Source: Eukaryota sp. TZLM1-RC | Lineage: Eukaryota; Metamonada: BaSk clade | Length of the DNA stretch: 64,000 bases | Assembly (NCBI GenBank): GCA_040285825.1 | Contig: JAUPSS010000004.1 | Coordinates: 930,001 to 994,000 of the forward strand | Direction of reading: 5' to 3' | Part shown: piece by piece, positions 20,925 to 30,693 of the stretch | Layout: each line of letters begins with the position of its first letter | How positions within the stretch are numbered: the stretch's first letter is position 1 | Position numbers and translations under genes: made by a program | The notes under the pieces: model-generated | Databases searched by the model: none | What the model saw: the letters and a program-made list of their open reading frames with translations, nothing else | What the model was told of the DNA's origin: nothing

Positions 20925-22581
20925 ACCATCTAGAATTCAATATCCTCCAAACAAGCGTCACTATTACTGAATCTATTCACAGCATTACGTTCATATTCTA
21001 CACCAATAGCTAAAAGTGCCTTTGAAATCATTGTTGGAATAGACTTGAAAATGCAAAAAACAATTCTATTTAACCAGAAAGTGGAGTTCATTGTTTTACC
21101 AGACCTATTCAGTAACACTTTCTTAAAATTTTCCAAAAAGTGCAACCCTGAAGGTCCAATATTGCCAAAAAGAGAAATTGCAAACGGCACAAACTGATAT
21201 TTCACATGTTCCACTCTACCTAACTGTACCAAAGGTTCTTCATATTTTTTTATCTTCTTTTTTTCGGCGTTAGATAACGGCGAGTCAGCGGAATACACTA
21301 AACGAGCAGCAGAATTTTTGCAAACATCCACTGAGACAACGTCTACAACATTGAGAACACCATCGATCCCTAGAGCTACTAAATCTGCCCTTCTTTTACC
21401 AAAGGAATCATCAATTTGATCTGAAGACAGCTTACGTAATAGTGGCTCAATAAATGCCTCTATATTGAAACTTTTGCACATGGCATATAATTGATCACGA
21501 ACTGAGTCATGAACAATTGAGCGATAAGTTATAAAATACTTACAGTTTAAAATAGGGGAAAGCGTAACAACACTCTTGCAGCGACAAATTAAATCATTTG
21601 GTAATGAACAAGGCCATAGCAAACATCTCATTCTCATTGCAGTGGTCCATTGGTGATCACTAAGTAAAAGGCCGTAAATGTTGGGAATTTGTGAGATTAG
21701 GCAACTTGAGCAACTGTCTTCAAGATCAATCAAAAAGTTTGCAAAAACGGCATTTTTTTCCTTAGCCAAGCTAAGACGTACAATATAATCCGTGTTTTCT
21801 AAAACTTTCAAGATTTGTTTCTGCAATTTTGCAAAAGTCAGTGGTACGGAGAGCAAGCTTCTTGAAGGAAGTTCCACAATATCAGAGGGGAAACATTGAG
21901 CCGAAATATTGGGTGAAAGAGTTTCAATTCCTGTTGCAATGAAATAAGATAAGAGCTGCCACAATTTTCAATGAGATGAATTTTTTAGGAAAACGATTCA
22001 CAAATTCAATTAATAAAATTCTTTCCACCTCCAATAAAGGCAGCTTTACAAAGGTAGCTTGATTTATGAAAATCAACACCACCAAAATTTGTACCACAAA
22101 AAATGTGGCTTCGTAACTGAGATGCATCAATTTTCAATAATTTTGCTAAAAAATTGGTTCTTTGTTCATTAAAAATGCGACAATACTCCACAGAAATTGA
22201 TGGTGATGTTGATCTCAAAATATAAGTAAATTTTTCAGAATAACAGACTTTTAGGAAAAAGAATTTCCAATGTTTCTCAATATTCAAATTTTCTATTGAT
22301 TCTAGTTCATTTCCAAATTGAGTCAACAGAGTCAAAAGTTGGCCTTTGGCTTCTTCGATATTTCCGAGATAACATCCCAAAAAACGAAAACCAGACTGAT
22401 CATAATTAATAAAGGGGACATTGACATCATTAATGAAAAAATCAATTGGTTCATGGCCAATATTCAAACATTTGGAGATATTCAATGAGAAACCAATATC
22501 TTCATAACGCTGTTGAATAAAAGTTGCTATTTGTTTCAGAATTGTAATAGGAGCAATTACAGAAATGTCATCCATATATGT
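20925..22581 (-). mobile_element. LINE family A subfamily, copy A4 (5'-truncated at YMDD)
   Basis: Minus-strand copy with its 5' end at IYMDDISVIAP (22581) and TAG stop at 20930 after CLEDIEF. The main pieces are 22006-22575 (palm end and thumb) and 20930-21964 (C-terminal domain: CRCKSV, LNCKYFITYRS, VHDSVRDQLYAMCKSF, RRADLVALG, VVDVVSVDV, NAEKKKIKKYEEPL). Three frame changes cluster at 21900-22010. It differs enough from A1-A3 to be a separate subfamily, closest to 59784-60345. It sits directly upstream of, and divergent to, the kinase gene. Confidence 0.85.
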
Positions 22582-22704
22582 TGTTTAATAAAAACTTCAA
22601 AAAATGGCTCAATCCAAGTCATGATGACGTGTTACCAACTCATTTTGAAACTACATCAACCGAAACCATTCTCCCCACAACCACATCAACCACCTCTACA
22701 CATC

Positions 22705-24888
22705 ATGTCTTCACACTTTAATCACTCCTGTCCTGAAATCGATCCTGCCGATATTGAACTAGGCGAGAAGATTGGTCAAGGAGGCTCTGCTATTGTCTAC
22801 TCTGCCAAATGGTTCTGCCTTGCCGTTGCCATCAAGCTCGTCTTTCTCACGGACGAAGGGAAAGCCAAACTCAAGAAAGAAATCTCTCTCCTCTCCATGT
22901 TGAACAGTCCCGCCATCCTCCGTGTCTTTGGAGTCACATACATTGACAACAAGATTGGCATTGTAATGGAGCTTGCCACATCCTCTCTCAACGTTCCCTC
23001 TTCTTTATCAAACCAAAATCTAGCCATTGCCAAAGAACTTTGCTGTGCCATGAAGGTCCTCCATTCGAAATCTGTCATTCATGGTGACCTCAAACCACAA
23101 AACATCTTGCTCGTAAATGGCCAAATTCGACTCGCCGACTTTGGTACTTCTAAAGTAATTGCTGATCACACTGCCAATTCCACTTCTCTTACTTTTACAC
23201 CCAAATATGCCGCTTTAGAGGTCTTTGATAATAGAATAACAGAAGCTTCTGATATTTATTCTATTGGCGTAATTTTATATGAATTACTTACTAATAAAGT
23301 AGCTTTTGAGGGTTTAAATACTCAATTTTCTCTATTGGGTGCTAAGTATCAGGGAAAAGAGCTTGCATTTGATCAAAAAGTTCCAGAAATTTTGAAAAAA
23401 TTGGTTAATGATTGTATGTCCAGTGATCCCTCAAAAAGACCAACGATTGACCAAATAATTCATCAATTGAGTTTATTGGAAAATTATGCTGGAGAATTGC
23501 CTTTGATAAATGAATTTAATCCTAATTTAAGGCAAAATTGTCAAAATTGTGCTCAAAAAGACCAAATTAATGAAGATTTGAGTCTAGAAAATGAAAATTT
23601 CCGAAAATCTATTATTGATTTAAATCAGAGAAATCAAGAATTAACACTTCAAAATTCTAATCTTGTCTCTAGAAATCAAGAATTATGCCAAACTCTGGTT
23701 GAAAAGGATCAATTAATAAATGATTTGAGAATAGAAATCAGCAATTCAAATTCCAAAATTGACGCACTTTCCCAAAAAGAAAAGAAATTAAAAGAACAAA
23801 TTACTTCAATTCATCAAATTTGCCATAATAATTTTGCAGAAAATCAGAATTTTGGTAATCCTAACCAATTATTAGTTGATGATAGTTCTTCTAATGAGGA
23901 TCAAGAAGAGATCAACAGTAGTGATTGTGACCAAAATTTGCAGGGTGGGTTTGAAAATTTAGAAGTTGAGTCTGATGGTGATACGCTTGAACAAATGGTT
24001 GAAAAAGGATTGGAATTTTATAATGATGAATGCTACCAAGAAGCAGTTTTTTGGTGGAGAAGAGCTGCTGAAGCTGGTCATGGTTATGCTATGTTTAATT
24101 TAGGTTATTGTTATGGAAATGGTCAAGGTGTAGAGAAGGATTACCAACAAGCCTTTCATTGGTTTAACAAGGCAGCTGAAGCTGGTTTTAGTGTAGCAAT
24201 GAGAAATTTAGGTGTTTGTTATAGAGATGGTCTAGGTGTTGAACAAGACCATCAACAAGCATTATATTGGTTTAACAAGGCAGCTGAAGCTGGTTTTAGT
24301 GTAGCAATGAGAAATTTAGGTGTTTGTTATAGAGATGGTCTAGGTGTTGAACAAGACCATCAACAAGCATTATATTGGTTTAACAAGGCAGCTGAAGCTG
24401 GTGATGATGATGCTATGTTTAGTTTAGGTTGTTGTTATAGAACTGGAAAAGGTGTTGATCAAGACCATCAACAAGCATTTTATTGGTTTAGCAAGGCAGC
24501 TGAAGCTGGTAATAGTGTTGCTATGGTTAATTTAGGTTGTTGTTATAGAAATGGCAAAGGTGTTGATCAAGACCATCAACAAGCATTTTATTGGTTCAAA
24601 AAAGGTGCTGATGCTGGCAATACTGCAACTATGGTTGTATTAGGCCATTGTTATCGCTATGGTCATGGTGTTGAACAAGACTATTCTCAAGCAGTGTTTT
24701 ATTACCAAAAAGCTGCTGAATTGGGCCATGAGTATGGAATGTTCAATTTAGGTAAATGTTATGAACACGGTTACGGTGTACCTAAAGCCCTTCACCAAGC
24801 TATTGAATGGTACGACAAGGCCAAAGATGTTGGTCATCCAAAAGCTGCTAAAAGGATAGAAAGTTGTAGGAAAGAATTGTCAGATTAA
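22705..24888 (+). CDS. TKL-like protein kinase with coiled coil and Sel1 repeats
   Basis: From ATG at 22705, 727 residues. The kinase domain spans about 18-260: glycine loop IGQGGSAIVY, VAIK (Lys 44), HGDLKPQN (Asp 128), DFG (145-147), a degenerate APE (YAALE), DIYSIGVILYELL. Residues about 280-400 are Gln/Asn/Glu-rich and coiled-coil-like. Seven full Sel1 units of 36 residues follow (A-M-x-N-L-G-x-C-Y-x-x-G-x-G-V pattern), then a basic end. All catalytic residues are present, so an active Ser/Thr kinase is likely. Sel1 repeats usually bind partners. I chose ATG 22705 because the longer frame starts at a TTG inside poor sequence. A poly-A signal AATAAA lies at 24931-24936. Base usage is richer in C in the first 500 bp than after, which hints at a mosaic origin. 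Confidence 0.92.
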   Translation: MSSHFNHSCPEIDPADIELGEKIGQGGSAIVYSAKWFCLAVAIKLVFLTDEGKAKLKKEISLLSMLNSPAILRVFGVTYIDNKIGIVMELATSSLNVPSSLSNQNLAIAKELCCAMKVLHSKSVIHGDLKPQNILLVNGQIRLADFGTSKVIADHTANSTSLTFTPKYAALEVFDNRITEASDIYSIGVILYELLTNKVAFEGLNTQFSLLGAKYQGKELAFDQKVPEILKKLVNDCMSSDPSKRPTIDQIIHQLSLLENYAGELPLINEFNPNLRQNCQNCAQKDQINEDLSLENENFRKSIIDLNQRNQELTLQNSNLVSRNQELCQTLVEKDQLINDLRIEISNSNSKIDALSQKEKKLKEQITSIHQICHNNFAENQNFGNPNQLLVDDSSSNEDQEEINSSDCDQNLQGGFENLEVESDGDTLEQMVEKGLEFYNDECYQEAVFWWRRAAEAGHGYAMFNLGYCYGNGQGVEKDYQQAFHWFNKAAEAGFSVAMRNLGVCYRDGLGVEQDHQQALYWFNKAAEAGFSVAMRNLGVCYRDGLGVEQDHQQALYWFNKAAEAGDDDAMFSLGCCYRTGKGVDQDHQQAFYWFSKAAEAGNSVAMVNLGCCYRNGKGVDQDHQQAFYWFKKGADAGNTATMVVLGHCYRYGHGVEQDYSQAVFYYQKAAELGHEYGMFNLGKCYEHGYGVPKALHQAIEWYDKAKDVGHPKAAKRIESCRKELSD
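24184..24399 (+). repeat. Perfect 108-bp tandem duplication of one Sel1 unit
   Basis: 24184-24291 and 24292-24399 are identical over 108 bp (36 codons, FSVAMRNLGVCYRDGLGVEQ onward), whereas neighbouring units differ at many sites. Confidence 0.95.
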
Positions 24889-25289
24889 TATGTTTGGTTA
24901 TGAAAGGTTTAGTTTTTTCAAATTGTTACCAATAAAATGCTACACAAAGGGTTATTTGAAAAACGATTGAATACATCATGTGTTCTTCAACTTGTGTGAC
25001 ATTTTCCTAGTGACAAGCCTTTTTGGTTATCTGATTGCTCCAACCTTCACAAACCCTCCAAAGGGAAATACTACAATGTTCTTTTTCCAAATTTCCAGTG
25101 TCAATACATTTGAATTCTTACAAAAATTACGAAAGCAAATTAATTAATGATGATTTGATTGAGAACAGCGTATTTTCACCTTCAAGACAAATCATCTTTC
25201 ACTTTCGATTTTGTTATATTTTTACCAACAAATGTTCTATGTATTGAACTTTCATACTTGTTGAATCTTCCCCAACATAATAGAGAACC

Positions 25290-25345
25290 TGACCTTTGAC
25301 ATTACGAAACTAGGAACTTCATATGAGCCTCAGTTAATCGTATCA
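25290..25345 (+). pseudogene. Short fragment matching helicase exon 1
   Basis: AGGAACTTCATATGAGCCTC and flanking bases match the coding strand of helicase exon 1 (2540-2580, minus). The shared stretch is about 45 bp with a few changes. The rest of 24889-25480 shows no gene. Confidence 0.55.
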
Positions 25346-25484
25346 AAACGATACTTTTACACTTGTAGCAATGGTGTATTGAATTTTCAACATTCAGCTG
25401 TGTACTTTAAGTTTTGTATTTAAATATTGGATTTTTCAATTTAATCTTCAACAATTTAAAAGCTCAATGAATAAATTTTGTTGA

Positions 25485-25965
25485 TTTCTACAACTTGTAC
25501 ACTTAACAAAATCAACTCATCACTAATAGGACCAATTCATGGAACCAAGGTTTCCCCTACAGAATCTTGATCTGCTGGCTGTCTAGCTAAAGCTTCTCTT
25601 ATTCGATTGAAAAACCGAGGTAATCTATTAATAATTGCAAATTGAATCCGAGAGCGCCATAAAAAATCTAATATTTTCATTGTTTTTTCTTGAACCATTG
25701 TTAAGAAAACACTCAAAAAAGTTCCTGCTTCTACTGATAATCTTCCATTTATAGAAAATGGGTAAGCAATAAAAACAAGATGTCTATATCTATCAGCATT
25801 AGCTTCTTCGATGTCTTTGTCATTTTTTCAATGTTTTTCCTTGGCCTTAAATTTAAGAGCACCTACAGGATTAAGTTTTCTTCTTTGAAGCAAAATGTCA
25901 TTTGCAACATTATATGGGACAAAGTCAACAATAGCTTCAGGATTTTCAAGTTGAAAGTTATACAC
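25485..25965 (-). mobile_element. LINE family B, copy B2 (3' part, decayed)
   Basis: The reverse complement matches B1 and B4 from the AIVDFV region through KAKEKHRK-like, AFPFSINGRLSVEA-like and RSRIQFAIINRLPRFF-like coding to the 3' UTR. Indels break the frame. The 5' edge near 25965 is abrupt. Confidence 0.75.
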
Positions 25966-26224
25966 ATTGCAGTCAGTAAATGAAGGTTAACTTTGTTGAA
26001 TGACTCATAAAGTTGCTGTTCTGACAAACGGCAAGTCACCTATAAGATCATTCTCATCCATAGAAGGAATAAATTCCGAATGAAGGAAACATTGCTTGAA
26101 AATGTTGCTGGTTTAATCAATTCAAACAATTCCACTATAGCAGGGACAACTATATCCACAATACTCTCAAGAGGATACTCTCCATAAAACTTACATGTTC
26201 TGCGATCAATGTCACATCAATGAA

Positions 26225-26475
26225 TATCACGTTGATACTCAGCCGTCTCCCCACAGCACCGTACTTGTAATATCGTCATCCACACAAGACATCGCCAACC
26301 AAGCCAAGCTGTTCGCTCTCCATTGCCACGCCACGTCCCCTCATTACTCACCGCAGTAGCTTATGTCCTCTCGCCTCCTCACCCCGTCCCACTCTACTCC
26401 TTTCTGATCCGATTATGTTGCTTCGTAGTAATGCCACGTCATGCCACGTCATAGGGTGATGATTACCGACATTGC
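26225..26475. other. GC-rich, C-biased island without a gene
   Basis: An unusually C-rich stretch (many CC, CAC and CGTC words) in otherwise AT-rich DNA. It contains ATGCCACGTC twice in direct succession near 26430-26452. No ORF with recognisable content was seen. It could be a regulatory region or DNA of different origin. Confidence 0.4.
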
Positions 26476-26701
26476 TTCCACTCACACCTCTTTTGTGTTT
26501 TTAATTACTTTCACCATTAACTTTGTTTGCAACTTGTCTTCAGGTACACCTTTATAGTCCTCAGCAAACAGTGATTTCCTTAATTTCAGGTTTAGCTTTC
26601 AACCAAATTCTTTGTTTTCACTGAACGTGTAAGTTTCTTGCATCGACTGCTTCACGGCATTCTGGACAATTATTTTGTTTTGGTTAACAATAATCCATTT
26701 T

Positions 26702-26963
26702 TCAGATGACCGAAATCACCTTTACCATATTGTGTTTTCCCTTTCTCAATACGTTTGTTCTTATGGTGAGGACATTTTGGAAAGGAGACATTGGATCTGA
26801 CAGCGAGAGGGAAGATGGTGTGGGATTGAAAGGTCTTGTGTCTATGCAGGGTGGAACAACATTCATGGCAAATGGAGCATTCACAGTCAGTTCAGGGACT
26901 TCATCCAAAGCAAGGTTCGCAGAGAGGAGAGTGTTGAGAGGAGGCTTCGATGATGTCACGTAG
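26702..26963. other. Overlapping antisense ORFs, undecided
   Basis: Both strands are open for 85 codons over the same bases. The minus frame (TSKPPLNTLLSANLALDEVP, then MNVVPPCIDTRPFNPTPSSL) is less biased than the plus one and might be an exon. Neither has a known domain. Confidence 0.2.
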
Positions 26964-27171
26964 AGTGATGTTGATACGATGGCACACTGAAAGAATCTCG
27001 TTGTGGAATTAGGTCGGCCGATCTAAGGGTTGTGGTTTTGATCCGACTTTGATCACAAAACATGTAAGTTTTAATTTAATAACTGTTTTTTTTAATTTGT
27101 ATTTCATTTTGTAGTTTTTTTTTTAATTTGTTTATATTTGAGAATTCCAGGTTTGTTTTCTAATTTTAGTT

Positions 27172-27335
27172 TTTGATATGCTCTCAAACTGTATCTATTG
27201 GTATGTTTGTTTTAATTAGTTCGTCATAAATGGCTTTTTCATCATCTTGTATTATCTTTTGTAGCACACATACTCCACTAATAAAGTTAACTGGTTCTAC
27301 AGTAAATAGCTTTTGACAATGTGTTGACATTTTTG
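27172..27335 (-). pseudogene. Third partial copy of the 125-aa ORF
   Basis: Matches 4600-4765 and 31690-31855 (minus-strand coding of QKLFAVEPVNLISGVFVLHK and following) with scattered changes. Only the C-terminal third is present. Confidence 0.75.
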
Positions 27336-27339
27336 CCAT

Positions 27340-28005
27340 TCATTAAATGAATGTGTAAGCAACTGCTTTGCTGATTTTCCAAATTGCTCATGCTTCACAT
27401 CAAGAGGTCTTTAAATGAACACGAGGTAATGGACCACTGATTCTTATTTTGAAATAGATGAACCTGAGTACATAGCATTTCAGGCAGCAATTTATCAAAA
27501 ACACAGGCATATGAATACATTCGAAATTATTGTACAAAGATTTTGTTTGAAGCAACATGTCACTACGTGTTTTTTTGTCACAGATTACAACTCAAAAACA
27601 AATTAATGAATGTAGAGCAAGACATGGACAACCATTGTTTGAATGATCCATTTGTCAATTAAAATTCAAGTGAATATGAATCATTCTTTTAAATATTTAG
27701 ACGAATGAAAGGACAGAATGCATGATCTACTAAATATTGAGCTACATCAGTTTTTATCAACTAAATCAAAATGGTAACATCCTCTTACAAGATTCAAATA
27801 TTTTGCAGCACCTGGGTTCACTAGAATCCATGGCTTATTCATACCATATCTTAGCTTGGTGAAAGTTGAGTACACGTTTACCAAATTTATAACAAATACC
27901 TAAATTTTCCTATGCTATATCCATCTGTATGTTCATAACCATTATTCTGTTCAATAATACTTGAGCCCAACAACGAATAAAGAATAACAAATACACAAAG
28001 TTCCA
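27340..28005. other. No gene recognised
   Basis: AT-rich sequence without supported ORFs or repeats that I could match inside the window. Confidence 0.4.
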
Positions 28006-28009
28006 AACT

Positions 28010-28560
28010 CCACATCGCAACAGTTAATCACTAATGAATCAAAAAGTTGTGTTAGGATCAGAAATTCACTTCACCATTCCCTCATAAAACTTGGAATTAC
28101 TCCAAAATGCTCAAAGAAAACTGAGACAGTTTCACCTCAACAACTGGGCAAAGAAAGATCAAAGGAAATTATTTCTATTCGAGAAATAATTTTATTGGCA
28201 GCAAAAACAGGCTTAGAAAATTTGTATTTTGCCCCAGCAAGAGGAGGATTATTGGGATCAACACTAACAAAATAAATATAAGAAGAGCTACAAGGTCCCA
28301 TTGATATGGCAACTGAAATTGCGAATTTCCATTTAAGCCAGAAACATCCAAACCACCACTTTTTAAAGCCGCAAAAAGCTATATCTAAAGGTTTCCTAAT
28401 TAATAATGGGGTTATCGTGGATCCATTTTCATTGCAGAGGCTCTGAAAATGAACTTACTCGATTTGATTTGCAAATGACTTAAATAAGGTTCCTGACATT
28501 ATTACGACCTTAAACAGTAGATGAAATACGATGCTTACAGTTCAAAAGATGAGTAAAAAC
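28010..28560 (-). pseudogene. Decayed LINE family A C-terminal fragment
   Basis: On the minus strand, PCSSSYIYFVSVDPNNPPLA followed by GAKYKFSKP matches the DPCNSSNKHF...NNPLLAGEKYKIAKY block of copy A1. Further upstream, bases around 28480-28560 match the VRDQIY and HLLNCKH coding. Many indels. Confidence 0.7.
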
Positions 28561-29007
28561 AGTTTCCATTACATTAACATGTTGATCATTGAACTTTTGA
28601 CAGGGAAAGCTTTCAAACATTATTTCCCTTGTTCCAATGTACTAATGCTTCTATTACCCTCCAAAATAATTATAAAACTCGTTACAACGATGTGAACTTT
28701 GAAATTCAACCAACTGTAGCTTTTTGTGACTCTTTCATCGAATAGGAGAAACAATGGAAACGAGTAGACCAGTGGAAGAAACCTGGTTACTAGAGTTTAG
28801 TCCCATTAGTTCTGTTTCACAAGATTTCTTCTACCTTGTTACTCTTAATGTTGAACATGTCGAATGATAGCATTGGTTGATGGAATATAAAATGACATTA
28901 GCGTTTTGTTGGAACAATTTGAGGTGAAATAGAGCTTCTCACAACCATCTTCTTTCCTCAGGCACCTTCTGTTGCCCTGTTGCTTCCCCTTGGCAATTTC
29001 ATGAGCC

Positions 29008-30390
29008 ATGGATCTCACCTCTGATGAAGAACACACTTTACAATCTTTCCTTCATTCTGCCCAAAATAACTATTCGATGTTTTCTCTTTCCTGCTTAACT
29101 TCTCATTCTTCCATGAAACACACCACAAATGAAATCATTGACAAAGCTAAGGTCAGCTTGGATGTCCCAATATCCGATCGATCGGAACGAATGGTGGGAG
29201 CGAAGTCCATTTCCAGCAGTTTTGCACATACAGTTCTTCTCACTCATTCTGGTGAGGTTTATGGTTGGGGGGATTTGGGCTAAGTGCAGTGTAATGGACC
29301 AGACGCAATCAAAATTCCAATCAAGATACCTTTAAGCTACATTGTTTCCATTTCAGCTGATTATCACCACTCACTTGCTCTCTCTGCTGAGGGAAATTTG
29401 TTTGGTTGAGATTGCAATCAACATCAACAAGTTTCTATGTCAAATAGCATCTCCCTACCAATTACACTAATAGAAATTACTCATACCATTAAGGAAGTTT
29501 ATGGTGCCGAGCATTGGTCATTTATTGCAATTGATGTTTAACATTCAGGTAACATTTTTCTTGAAAATCGAATGTCTATGATTGAAATAACACAATATCT
29601 TGTTTTTTTAAGAACGCAATTAGCAGGTCACGATTCTTTTTTCCGAGGTAATCAAGAAAATGAGGATTTAATATTTGTGATTTATTTTAAAGGTAGTGTA
29701 TGGAAATTCTTTTAGAGGGGAATTCCTTTAATAATATACCCACCAAAGTCCAAGGTTTAACCAATATTGATACCATTAGTGGAAGCAATGGTAGTTATGC
29801 TGCCATTGATGTTAATGGGAAAGTTTTTGTGTGGGGTAAGTTGGCTATTTGACTGTGATTTCTATGAAAATTGTAAACAGCCTGTTTGTATTGCAGCTCT
29901 TAGCAAAATTCAACACTTTTCAGTAGGTCATAACTTCCTTTTTGCCTACAACAAAAACACTATTTGGGTTTCAGCATGATACTATGTAGGTCAATTAGGT
30001 ACAGGTGATTTGATTGATCGACCACGACCTGTCAATGTATTTGGATCTGAAATATTTGGTGCTTTTCACCATCCAAAACAACCTTTGGATAGCATGTTTA
30101 GTGGTCTTGTTAAGCTTGTTTATTGGGAATATTTAACTTATTTGCTCTTAAATGGTAATTTTCCATATGTTAGGGCAAAATTTTCCACCAAATGTGGTAT
30201 TAGTAAAAGGCTAGATCAATTTGCTCAAGAACTTTTTAATGTTCATCCAATTCAAAAGAAGTTGTTTTTAGAAGATCCTCAAGACTTAAATTTAAATGAA
30301 AATATTTGTGATTTAAAATTTCATATATCTGCTGATTATATTGGTCCCAAAGTAATTAATACTAGAATTAAAAAAATTGATGTACTATGA
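29008..30390 (+). pseudogene. RCC1-repeat (beta-propeller) gene, broken
   Basis: ATG at 29008 (MDLTSDEEHTLQSFLHSAQ). RCC1 blade signatures follow: SISSSFAHTVLLTHSGEVYG + WGDLG, SISADYHHSLALSAEGNLFG, EVYGAEHWSFIAID, and YYVGQLGTGDLIDRPRPVNV. RCC1 proteins act as guanine-nucleotide exchange or scaffold propellers. Nonsense codons occur at blade positions, for example TAA at 29281 and TGA after LFG (29415), where the blade motif normally has Tyr and Trp. The C-terminal part (SMFSGLVKLVYWEYLTYLLL, then EDPQDLNLNENICDLKFHIS) resembles BTB-type tails only loosely. Introns may account for some breaks but not for single stops within blades. Confidence 0.75.
29173..29186. repeat. 14-bp palindrome TCCGATCGATCGGA, third copy
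   Basis: Same sequence as 18535-18548; here it lies in the RCC1 coding frame (reads ISDRSE). Confidence 0.9.
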
Positions 30391-30693
30391 TGAAGTTGAT
30401 TATGATCCACAATTATTTTCATTTTTCCCAAATGTTGAGTTTTCCAGTTTTGTGGACGCTCTAACATATCTAGAGTCGCCACCTAGCTTAACAACCTCAA
30501 CATTTGGGAAAAATGATAATAATTGTGGATCATAATCAACTTCATCATAGTAAACATCAAGTTTTTTAATTCTAGTATTAATTACTTTGAGGCCAATATA
30601 ATCAGCAGATATTTGAAATTTTAAATCACAAATACTTTCATTTAAATTTAAATCTTGAGGATCTTTTAAAAACAACTTATTTTGAATTGTATG
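30247..30693. repeat. Inverted repeat of the RCC1 gene 3' end
   Basis: Bases 30247-30439 on the plus strand are repeated in inverted orientation at 30505-30693, with a ~65-bp spacer that contains the left edge of duplicated segment copy 2. Both arms encode DPQDLNLNE(N/S)ICDLKF. Divergence between arms is roughly one in fifteen bases. A transcript through it could form a long hairpin. Confidence 0.85.

Noticed and set aside
24184-24399. CRISPR-like or satellite array
   Set aside because: The repeat is coding, 36 codons long, and belongs to the Sel1 solenoid.
27010-27070. tRNA-like stretch (GGTCGGCCGATCTAAGG)
   Set aside because: No complete cloverleaf: the D-loop GG and the TTCGA arm are absent and no acceptor stem pairs.
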